From: JACRCE01 sp038043305
Lineage (GTDB): Bacteria; Desulfobacterota; GWC2-55-46
Direction of reading: 5' to 3'
DNA length: 5,636 nucleotides
Assembly (NCBI GenBank): GCA_038043305.1
Contig: JBBTCG010000053.1
Coordinates: 1-5,636, forward strand
Below the pieces are notes generated by a model. That model saw only the letters and a list, made by a program, of their open reading frames with translations. It made no database searches and was not told the DNA's origin. This document shows positions 1 to 5,636 of this stretch, in pieces. The stretch's first letter is position 1. Every line of letters starts with the position of its first letter. A program made the position numbers and the translations under genes.

Positions 1-109
1 GAGCCTCAGTAGCGCAACTGGATTCCTCGCTACTCGGAGGCGGCTCCGACAACGCAGCAGACATGTCCTCGCATGTATTTAGCGGGGATGGGCGTTTTTC
101 AGCAGCCGA
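1..109. repeat. Partial palindromic intergenic repeat downstream of nuoN, cut by the window edge
   Basis: These 109 bases hold no credible gene. Positions 3-14 (gcctcagtagcg) pair with 28-41 with a two-base bulge at 35-36, giving a 12-pair stem around a 13-base loop. Smaller hairpins are at 34-39/44-49 and 61-65/72-76. The stretch ending at about 109 contains gatgggcgtttttcagcag, which I recognise, from memory only, as resembling one arm of a dispersed palindromic repeat common in deltaproteobacterial-type genomes. If so, the centre is near position 21 and the other arm lies outside the window. The 3-41 stem could also serve as the transcription end of the nuo operon, but the bases that would show a T-run are beyond the edge. 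Confidence 0.4.
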
Positions 110-1573
110 TTATATCAGGAACAGCGGGCCTACCGCGCTTACCGCAATATCCATTATTGCCGACGGGTATACGCCGAGCACCAACGTGCCAATGGCCGTT
201 AAGACAAGTACCACGCCGTAGGTAAAGCAGGTAAAGAGCGAGCGCTCCGGCAGCTCGGCCCCTTCGTAGTCCTGCATGTACATGTAGAATATGACCCTTG
301 CATAGAAAAACAGGGCTATGGCCGTTGCAAGGACGGCTATGACCGCAAGCCAATAATATCCCGCATGAACGGCCGATGCAAGCACGAAGAACTTGGCCAT
401 GAATCCGGCGGTCGGCGGTATGCCGGCGAGAGAGACCATGAACAGCGCCATGAAAAAGGCCAGCCACGGCCTTCTTGAGGCAAGCCCGCGAAGGTCGCTT
501 AACTCCGGGCCGCCGCCGTCTGCGCGAGAGGCCATTGCCGCCACCGTAAACGCGCCGATGTTCATGAATGCGTAGACCAGAGAATAGTACAAGACGGACG
601 ATGCTCCGGCGCTTGAGTTGACGACGACGCCCATTAGTATGACGCCCGCATGCGCTATGCTGCTGTACGCGAGCATTCGAATGATGTTCTTTTGCGGTAT
701 GGCCGCGACGCTCCCGAATATCATGGTTGCCGCGGAGATTGCCCAGAGCATGTTCGACCACTGCCCGTGAAACGCGGGAAGGGCAACGGCAAAGACCCTT
801 AGGAACACGGCGAATGCCGCGGCCTTTGAGCCGACGGACAAAAGCGCCGTTACCGGCGTCGGTGCGCCCTCGTAGGCGTCAGGCGACCAGACATGGAATG
901 GGAATGCGGCTATCTTGAATGCGAAGCCCGCCCCAATGAGCGAGAGCGCAAGATAGAGGTAGGTATTATTATCAGGGAGACGGTAGACTATGGCGGCCAT
1001 CTCGTTAATGTTCGTGGTGCCGGAAAAACCGTAAGCAAAGGAGATGCCGTAGAGCAGTATGCCGGAGGACATGGCCCCGAGCACGAAGTATTTCAGCGCG
1101 CCTTCCGCGCTCTTCCCTGAGCCGCTCCTTAGAGCCACAAGGATGTAAAACGACATGGACATCAGCTCAACCCCCACGTACAGGCTGATGAGGTCGTTTG
1201 CCGAGGCCATGATCATCATCCCGGCCGTCGCAAAAAGCATTATGTAGTAGTATTCGCCGCTCTCGGAGTTTATGCGCCTCAGGTAGTCAATCGAGATGAA
1301 GATGGCAAACGCGGACGAGACGAGGAACACGACGTTAAAGAAGGCTGAATACGTGTCTGCAATGACAAACCCGCCGTAAGACGGGACCGTCTCAATAAAC
1401 ATGGGCACAAAAGGCAGTATGCAGACAAGCCCTAAGGCAGCGATGTACCCAAGCGCCCTCTTACCGCCTTTAGGGATGAAGAAGTCGAGCACGAGCACGA
1501 AAAGCGCAAGGCCCACGACCATAAGGAGCGGCAAAAGCGAGTATAGATTTATATTAAGAGACGCAAGGTTCAT
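110..1573 (-). CDS. nuoN: NADH-quinone oxidoreductase subunit N
   Basis: This is a 487-residue antiporter-like subunit at the inner end of the membrane arm, next to the small NuoK/J/A group. The key residues are visible: Glu136 in LYVGVELMSMSFY, Lys220 in GFAFKIAAFPFHVWSPDAYEG, Lys250 in SVGSKAAAF, and Lys394 in PPTAGFMAKFFVL. The last position is Lys, as in NuoN, where NuoM has Glu, and this separates it from the two upstream genes. MLAYSSIAHAG and the glycine-rich loop ADGGGPELSDLRGL are also typical of NuoN. The length is normal for the family. The start at 1573 lies nine bases after the nuoM2 stop. AAGGA inside the last nuoM2 codons is the only ribosome-binding candidate and sits about 13 bases away, so initiation probably relies on coupling. 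The TAA stop is at 110-112, directly next to a palindromic repeat. nuoN usually ends nuo operons, and nothing coding in the same direction is seen after it in the window. Confidence 0.96.
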   Translation of the reverse strand: MNLASLNINLYSLLPLLMVVGLALFVLVLDFFIPKGGKRALGYIAALGLVCILPFVPMFIETVPSYGGFVIADTYSAFFNVVFLVSSAFAIFISIDYLRRINSESGEYYYIMLFATAGMMIMASANDLISLYVGVELMSMSFYILVALRSGSGKSAEGALKYFVLGAMSSGILLYGISFAYGFSGTTNINEMAAIVYRLPDNNTYLYLALSLIGAGFAFKIAAFPFHVWSPDAYEGAPTPVTALLSVGSKAAAFAVFLRVFAVALPAFHGQWSNMLWAISAATMIFGSVAAIPQKNIIRMLAYSSIAHAGVILMGVVVNSSAGASSVLYYSLVYAFMNIGAFTVAAMASRADGGGPELSDLRGLASRRPWLAFFMALFMVSLAGIPPTAGFMAKFFVLASAVHAGYYWLAVIAVLATAIALFFYARVIFYMYMQDYEGAELPERSLFTCFTYGVVLVLTAIGTLVLGVYPSAIMDIAVSAVGPLFLI

Positions 1574-1582
1574 ACCCGTTAT

Positions 1583-3169
1583 TTAGTCCTTTTTTTTGGA
1601 GGCGGCCTCTTGAAAATTAACCGACACGGCAACGGCCTTGTTTGTGCCTAACTGAGGCATGCTCTTTTTGGAGTTTATCTCAAATTGCTTCACGAGATTG
1701 TCTATCGAGGCCTCCATGCCCCTGATGAACGGTTTTGGATAAAGACCTATCCAGAAGATTAGGATAATGAGCGGGAGAGAGGCGCAAAGCTCACGGAGGT
1801 TTAAGTCCTTTAGCGGGTCTTTGCCGTGGTAAATGAACTCCCCCAGGAACACCCTCTGAAATAACCACAAGAGATAGACCGCGCCGAGGAGCACGCCGAC
1901 AACGGCAATGACGGCATACAGCCAATGCACCTTGAACGCGCCGATGAGCACCATTAGCTCGCCGATGAATCCGTTGGTCGAGGGCAGTCCCATTGACGAC
2001 AGCGCCGTAATAAGGAAGAATACGGCGTAGACCGGCATGACCTTCATAAGGCCGCCGTAGGAGCCTATCTGCCTGTCATGCGTCCTTTCGTAGATCATCC
2101 CTACGAAAAGAAACAACGCTCCGGTCGAGATGCCGTGGTTTATCATCTGGAGGAGGGCGCCGCGCAGTCCATCCGCGTTGAGCGCGAATATGCCGAGCAT
2201 GACAAAACCCATGTGACTCACGCTTGAATACGCCACGACCTTTTTCATGTCTCTCTGGGCTATGGTAACGAGAGCCCCGTACAGCACGGCAAAGAGGGAT
2301 ACGGCTATCAACAGCGGCGCAAACTCCATGCTCGCGTTCGGCAGAAGCGGAAGAGAAAAACGCACGAAGCCGTAGGTTCCGAGCTTCAAGAGCACCGCGG
2401 CAAGCACGATGCTGCCGGCGGTCGGCGCCTCGGTATGGGCGTCGGGAAGCCATGTATGCAGCGGGAAGAGCGGCACCTTCACGGCAAAGCCGAGGAACAT
2501 CGCAATGAATATCCACCATTGGATGTGCGGGGCAACCGGGCTGCTCCAGAGCACCGTTGCGTCGAACGTGTAAACCCCGGTGAGCTTACCGTGATAATAG
2601 TAAAGCGCCAGAACGCCAAGGAGCATGAACAGGCTCCCTGTAAAGGTAAAGATAAAAAACTTTATGGCTGAGTAAAGCCTTCTTCGGCCTCCCCAGATGC
2701 CGATGATGAAGACCATCGGTATGAGCACCGCCTCCCAGAAGATGTAGAAGAGAAACAGGTCCATTGACATGAAGACGCCGAGGGAGCAGGTCTCGGTAAG
2801 GAGGAGGAGCACCATGTATCCCTTCATCTTCATCTTTATGTCTGTCCACGAGGCAAGCACGCAGATGACGCTTATGAGCGTAGTGAGTAAAACGAGGAAC
2901 AGGCTTATGCCGTCAACCCCGAGGAAGTAGTTCATGCCGAAGCGCTCTATCCAGACGGTCTTTTCAACCCATTGGAATGACCCATTAGCCGCGTCAAACG
3001 TAAGCGGCAGATAGAGCGACACGATGAACGTCAGGACGGTCGTGCCGAGCGCGATCCATTTTATAAGCTCAACAGACTCCCTGTGCGCGAATATGATTAA
3101 CAGGGCGCCGAGGGCCGGAAGGAATATGATTATGGAGAGCGCCGGGAAACCGGCGAGAATATCCATCAT
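1583..3169 (-). CDS. nuoM2: NADH-quinone oxidoreductase subunit M, second copy (NuoM2)
   Basis: This is a second, complete NuoM-type antiporter subunit of 528 residues and a close paralogue of its upstream neighbour. All pumping residues are kept at the same positions: Glu146 (IFWEAVLIPM), Lys231 (FAVKVPLFPLHTWLPDAH), Lys262 (LLKLGTYGF) and Glu404 (TNGFIGEL), plus the QMINHGISTG block and LFQRVFLG near the end, the usual NuoM form. It therefore looks fully functional rather than a decaying duplicate. The start at 3169 (ATGATG) overlaps the upstream TGA as ATGA and has AAGGAG ten bases before it, so translation is probably coupled to nuoM1. The second ATG (3166) would put the site 13 bases away and is less likely. 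The C-terminal tail after about residue 490 is Lys-rich (SKKS, ASKKKD) and unlike the tail of copy one. Codons near the stop include a run of eight A. The inferred role is the additional pumping unit of a 2M complex I; which copy is the ancestral one cannot be told here. Confidence 0.94.
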   Translation of the reverse strand: MMDILAGFPALSIIIFLPALGALLIIFAHRESVELIKWIALGTTVLTFIVSLYLPLTFDAANGSFQWVEKTVWIERFGMNYFLGVDGISLFLVLLTTLISVICVLASWTDIKMKMKGYMVLLLLTETCSLGVFMSMDLFLFYIFWEAVLIPMVFIIGIWGGRRRLYSAIKFFIFTFTGSLFMLLGVLALYYYHGKLTGVYTFDATVLWSSPVAPHIQWWIFIAMFLGFAVKVPLFPLHTWLPDAHTEAPTAGSIVLAAVLLKLGTYGFVRFSLPLLPNASMEFAPLLIAVSLFAVLYGALVTIAQRDMKKVVAYSSVSHMGFVMLGIFALNADGLRGALLQMINHGISTGALFLFVGMIYERTHDRQIGSYGGLMKVMPVYAVFFLITALSSMGLPSTNGFIGELMVLIGAFKVHWLYAVIAVVGVLLGAVYLLWLFQRVFLGEFIYHGKDPLKDLNLRELCASLPLIILIFWIGLYPKPFIRGMEASIDNLVKQFEINSKKSMPQLGTNKAVAVSVNFQEAASKKKD

Positions 3170-4779
3170 CTGCGCGCTTCTCCTTTTTTGGCTTCTGCGT
3201 TATACGCCTGTGTCCCAGCCGCATGGGGTTCGGCTCCCGCTTCAATTGCGGCCTGATGCGCTGCTGAGGCGTTGGTTGGGCGGTTTTTGTTCACCACCTC
3301 CACGAGATGCGCCGTGGATGCGTTCGAATACCTCATAAAGTGTCCGGGGAAGATACCTATCCAAAATATTAAAACGGCTATCGAAAGGAGGATGAACGCC
3401 TCCCTTGCGTTAACGTCCTTCAATCCCAGATTCTCCGGCCTTGTCACCTTGCCAAATATGACCTTCTGACACATGCCGAGTATATAGACTGGACCGGCCA
3501 CGATGCCGATGACGGCGACGGCGCCGGGCAGGATACCGTACTTGAAAAGTCCGATTAATACGAACAACTCCCCGATAAAACCGTTTGTGCCGGGCAGCGC
3601 TATCGAAGAGAGGGCTATAATTATCGTAAAGGCCGCCAGTGCCGGCATAACCTTCGATAGGCCGCCGAATTCGGCCATCTCCCTCGTATGACGCCTCTCA
3701 TATATCATGCCTATGACGAGGAACAGCCCGCCGGTAGAGATGCCGTGGTTTATCATCTGGATCACCCCGCCGTCAATACCCATCTGGTTCATGGCGAAGA
3801 TGCCGGCCATGACGACCCCGAGATGACTCACGCTCGAATAGGCCACCATCTTCTTTATGTCCGTTTGCGCTATGGCGAGAAACGCCCCGTATACTATGCC
3901 TATCACCGAAATGGTTATAACGAAGGGCGACCATGCGCGCGAGGCGTCAGGGAGGAGCGGGAGAGAGAACCTCACGAAACCGTAAGTCCCCATCTTAAGG
4001 AGCACCCCGGCGAGGATGACCGACCCGGCGGTAGGCGCCTCGACGTGAGCGTCAGGGAGCCACGTATGGAACGGGAAGAGCGGGACCTTTATGGCGAAGC
4101 CCAGAAAGAACGCAAGGAAGACCCACCATTGGAGGTTATAGGCGTAATGAACCTCGTAAAGCTTTAGAAGGTCGAAGGTATAGACGCCCGTTGCCTTGCC
4201 GTGCGCGAGGTACAGGGCAAGTATCCCGGCAAGCATAAAAACGCTTCCGAAGAGGGTGTAAAGGAAAAACTTTATGCTCGCGTAGAGCTTTCTCTTGCCG
4301 CCCCATATCCCGATGAGGAAGTACATCGGCACAAGCCCTATCTCCCAGAAGAGGAAAAAGAGCACCATGTCAAGGGAGACGAAGACGCCTATCATGCCGG
4401 CCTCAAGGATCATGAGGAAGACCATGTACTCCTTCACCCTCTCCTCTATCGCGGACCACGAGCAGAGTATGCTGATGGCGGCTATGAAGGTGGTGAGGAG
4501 CACAAGGAGCAGGCTTATGCCGTCTATCCCAAGATGATACTGCGCGCCGATGCCGGGTATCCACGCCGAGTTCTCGACGAATTGCATCTTGTGCGTCGCC
4601 ACGTCGAAGTCTATCAAAAGCGCGAGAGAGGCGATGAAGTTAATGACGCTAACGCCTAAGGTAGTTGACCTGATCCCGTCTTTATTCTCCGAAGACAGGC
4701 ACATGATCGTCGCCGCCCCGATAAGCGGGATGATTATGAGGAGCGTCAATATAGGAATGTTTGCAAGGCTTGTGTTCAT
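3166..4779 (-). CDS. nuoM: NADH-quinone oxidoreductase subunit M, first copy (NuoM1)
   Basis: This is a 537-residue antiporter-like, proton-translocating membrane subunit of complex I. Signature residues are visible: Glu146 in FWEIGLVPM, Lys231 in FAIKVPLFPFHTWLPDAH, Lys262 in LLKMGTYGF, and Glu404 in TNGFIGEL, matching the E. coli NuoM set Glu144, Lys234, Lys265 and Glu407. The conserved QMINHGISTG block is present. The frame is open upstream to an ATG at 4860, but those 27 extra codons come from a palindromic intergenic repeat and are not NuoM-like. The ATG at 4779 has AGGAAG six bases upstream and begins MNTSLANIPILTLL, a plausible first helix. About two thirds of residues 231-413 are identical to the next gene product (hand count, no gaps). 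Two differences stand out: CQKVIFG where the second copy has FQRVFLG, and an Ala-rich, charged C-terminal tail of about 40 residues. The TGA stop overlaps the start of the second nuoM by four bases. Confidence 0.95.
   Translation of the reverse strand: MNTSLANIPILTLLIIIPLIGAATIMCLSSENKDGIRSTTLGVSVINFIASLALLIDFDVATHKMQFVENSAWIPGIGAQYHLGIDGISLLLVLLTTFIAAISILCSWSAIEERVKEYMVFLMILEAGMIGVFVSLDMVLFFLFWEIGLVPMYFLIGIWGGKRKLYASIKFFLYTLFGSVFMLAGILALYLAHGKATGVYTFDLLKLYEVHYAYNLQWWVFLAFFLGFAIKVPLFPFHTWLPDAHVEAPTAGSVILAGVLLKMGTYGFVRFSLPLLPDASRAWSPFVITISVIGIVYGAFLAIAQTDIKKMVAYSSVSHLGVVMAGIFAMNQMGIDGGVIQMINHGISTGGLFLVIGMIYERRHTREMAEFGGLSKVMPALAAFTIIIALSSIALPGTNGFIGELFVLIGLFKYGILPGAVAVIGIVAGPVYILGMCQKVIFGKVTRPENLGLKDVNAREAFILLSIAVLIFWIGIFPGHFMRYSNASTAHLVEVVNKNRPTNASAAHQAAIEAGAEPHAAGTQAYNAEAKKGEARR
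3180..3185 (-). promoter_or_regulatory. Ribosome binding site of nuoM2 inside the end of nuoM1
   Basis: AAGGAG, read on the minus strand, overlaps the Lys-Gly-Glu codons near the nuoM1 C-terminus and sits ten bases before the ATG at 3169. Together with the ATGA stop-start overlap it indicates coupled translation of the two NuoM copies, consistent with equal stoichiometry. Confidence 0.7.
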
Positions 4780-4785
4780 TTTATT

Positions 4786-4791
4786 CTTCCT
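4786..4791 (-). promoter_or_regulatory. Ribosome binding site of nuoM1
   Basis: AGGAAG, read on the minus strand, stands six bases before the ATG at 4779. It fixes the start there rather than at the in-frame ATG at 4860. The site abuts the end (4792) of a 12-base inverted-repeat arm, so a folded leader would place a stem directly beside it. Confidence 0.75.
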
Positions 4792-4913
4792 GTAAAGACC
4801 GTGTTCGTGATGCTTTGCTGGATTCCCGATTAAAGCCTCGGGAATGACATTTTTCATCACGCATCACGGTCTTTACGGTCACGGTCACGGTTCACGTCTT
4901 TACACGGTCTTTA
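4792..4913. repeat. Nested palindromic intergenic element with short direct repeats between nuoL and nuoM1
   Basis: The 131-base spacer is not coding and is built from repeats. The outer arms, 4792-4803 (gtaaagaccgtg) and 4865-4876, are perfect 12-base inverted repeats. Inside them gtgatg (4807-4812) can pair with catcac (4855-4860). Innermost is attcccga (4822-4829) against tcgggaat (4838-4845) with an eight-base loop. On the right side are tandem acggtc units (4875-4892) and another copy of cacggtcttta at 4903-4913, the same 11 bases as at 4865-4875. The last copy includes the nuoL TAA stop. No T-run follows the hairpin on the coding strand, so it is not a classic terminator. The ATTCCCG...CGGGAAT core resembles small dispersed palindromes known in many Gram-negative genomes (for example the Neisseria dRS3 type); family membership is inferred only. 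Confidence 0.65.
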
Positions 4914-5636
4914 ATACCCTAACAGTACCCCTCCGATGATTAGGATAAGACCTATGACCATTATCAAGGCGTAGTTCTGTATCTGTCCGGTCTGTAGCCT
5001 CCTCCAGACGAGCGCGTTGGAGGACACGAACGTTGCCACGGAATTTACAAGCCCATCCACTATATAGATGTCGAACTTGTGGGATACCCAGGCCGTAAAC
5101 CGAGTGAGCCACCCTGCCATGTTGACTATCCCGTCTATGACGCCGATGTCAAACGACAGACTAACTGAGGCCAACCTCTTTGCCGGGCCGAGCACCATAG
5201 TGGAGTAAAGCTCTCCCACAAAGGAGTCCGCCGTTACGACCGGCCCCTCGGCGAATCTAAGGAAAAGCCTCCCGCCCTTTCTGTAGAACCAGTCGGTATC
5301 CATGCTTAACGACGACTCCGGGTGGATGCGCTTGAGAAGCAGGAAGAACCCAAGCGCCGTAAAGAGCAGTATGCCGAGCGCGGTTACAACGTGCTGCGCC
5401 GTGTAAGGGTGATAATCCACATGAAAGGGGAGCACCCCATAGAGGGCGTCGGGCCAGACCCCTATGGCGATGCAAAGGAACGCCGCGATACCCATGGCAA
5501 CGAGCATATTGACGGGCGGCTCTTTTGCCCTTATGCCCGAATCCTCTCCGAAGAATATGTAGTAAGGCAGTTTTAGCCCCAATGAGATGAATGTGCCTGA
5601 TGAGGCGAGGGTCAGGAGGAGTACTGCCCATCCTAT
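4911..5636 (-). CDS. nuoL: NuoL-type antiporter subunit of complex I, C-terminal 241 residues (5' end outside window)
   Basis: This is the distal proton-pumping subunit of complex I in the inner membrane. Only the C-terminal part is present; the frame is open to the right edge and the TAA stop is at 4911-4913. Counting from the window edge, hydrophobic segments lie at about 1-21, 43-61, 83-101 and 221-238. Between the last two is a long, mostly amphipathic stretch (about 123-213), the lateral helix that runs along the antiporter subunits, followed by a QTG motif (215-217) and the final anchor helix. This helix-plus-anchor layout marks the protein as NuoL-like. Two features are odd. The lateral helix contains a tandem 26-residue repeat (162-187 and 188-213). 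The upstream part has GLKLPYYIFFG (20-30), VDYHPYT (73-79) and DTDWFYRKGG (113-122), which resemble Mrp/MnhD-type antiporter subunits. It is followed by two nuoM genes and nuoN. An alternative name is Na+/H+ antiporter subunit D-like protein; the missing N-terminus would decide. Confidence 0.82.
   Translation of the reverse strand: MGWAVLLLTLASSGTFISLGLKLPYYIFFGEDSGIRAKEPPVNMLVAMGIAAFLCIAIGVWPDALYGVLPFHVDYHPYTAQHVVTALGILLFTALGFFLLLKRIHPESSLSMDTDWFYRKGGRLFLRFAEGPVVTADSFVGELYSTMVLGPAKRLASVSLSFDIGVIDGIVNMAGWLTRFTAWVSHKFDIYIVDGLVNSVATFVSSNALVWRRLQTGQIQNYALIMVIGLILIIGGVLLGY
4998..5153 (-). repeat. Tandem 26-residue repeat in the NuoL lateral helix
   Basis: Two adjacent 26-residue units are encoded at 5076-5153 and 4998-5075. 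Both begin with FDI, then three residues, then DG, an Ile or Leu, and VN; both have Ala at unit position 21 and Val at 23, and both end in basic residues (HK or RR). By hand 9 of 26 residues are identical, with several further Val/Ile/Leu swaps. The DNA of the two units has diverged in many codons, so the duplication is not recent. An ordinary NuoL, as I remember the family, has one such (I/V)DG(L/I)VN segment before the QTG motif. As a helix, 26 residues span about 39 angstroms, roughly the footprint of one antiporter subunit. Confidence 0.75.

Noticed and set aside
1..60. tRNA-like fold at the left edge
   Set aside because: The stems do not fit a cloverleaf; no T-arm consensus or anticodon arm of the right size is seen.
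99..761. 220-codon open frame on the minus strand overlapping nuoN, and similar long frames at 2076-2519, 3688-4167, 4201-4659 and 5257-5631
   Set aside because: They lie in alternate frames of clear nuo genes; their products are rich in Arg, His, Gly or Glu without recognisable domains. They are typical shadows of conserved membrane-protein genes.
1583..4779. One of the NuoM-like genes as an Mrp antiporter or hydrogenase-4 subunit
   Set aside because: Both have Glu146, Lys231, Lys262 and Glu404 at identical positions, share NuoM blocks such as QMINHGISTG and TNGFIGEL, and sit directly before nuoN.
4822..4845. Rho-independent terminator between nuoL and nuoM1
   Set aside because: The 8-pair stem has an A/T-containing loop and no T-run after it on the coding strand; terminating here would cut off three essential subunits.
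4780..4860. In-frame upstream ATG at 4860 as the nuoM1 start
   Set aside because: The 27 added codons are read through the palindromic repeat (giving VIPEALIGNP-like sequence), are hydrophilic and unlike a NuoM N-terminus, and the ATG at 4779 has a well-placed AGGAAG.
4865..4913. CRISPR or satellite array
   Set aside because: The units are 6-11 bases, irregular and without spacers of constant length.
4911..5582. A separate 223-residue gene starting with TTG at 5582
   Set aside because: The frame is open past 5582 to the window edge and encodes a continuous membrane helix (WAVLLLTLASSGTF), so the TTG is an internal Leu codon of nuoL.

Overview
This window holds the distal, membrane-arm end of a respiratory complex I (NADH:quinone oxidoreductase, nuo) operon. 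All coding sequence is on the minus strand, in transcription order nuoL (3' part only, entering from the right edge), a first nuoM, a second nuoM, then nuoN. Together they fill nearly the whole window. The products are polytopic inner-membrane proteins of the antiporter-like family that forms the proton-pumping arm.

The striking feature is the pair of intact, adjacent nuoM genes. Both keep the full set of pumping residues (Glu146, Lys231, Lys262, Glu404, at identical positions). The NuoL fragment carries an extra segment in its long lateral helix that looks like a 26-residue tandem repeat. A longer lateral helix is what is needed to strap one additional antiporter subunit into the arm, so the two observations support each other. 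The operon therefore appears to encode the unusual '2M' type of complex I (L-M-M2-N), reported from memory in Nitrospira-like and some other bacterial lineages, with a predicted extra proton translocated per turnover. The NuoL fragment also has motifs that look closer to Mrp/MnhD-type antiporter subunits than to textbook NuoL.

Layout: 1-109 is noncoding and contains an imperfect palindrome that runs off the left edge, probably one half of a dispersed intergenic repeat. 110-1573 is nuoN, 1583-3169 is nuoM2 and 3166-4779 is nuoM1. 4780-4910 is a 131-base spacer filled with nested inverted repeats and short direct repeats, one copy of which contains the nuoL stop codon. 4911-5636 is the end of nuoL. 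The genes from nuoM1 to nuoN are tightly coupled (4-base overlap, then a 9-base gap); the nuoL-nuoM1 junction is the exception. No promoter, RNA gene, CRISPR array or mobile-element gene is visible, and no gene-free stretch exceeds 300 bases.

Organism: moderate GC, Shine-Dalgarno starts, dispersed palindromic repeats of the ATTCCCG...CGGGAAT kind, and a 2M-type complex I together suggest an uncultured Gram-negative bacterium of the Nitrospirota, Nitrospinota or former Deltaproteobacteria. This is inference; no marker gene here fixes the taxonomy.
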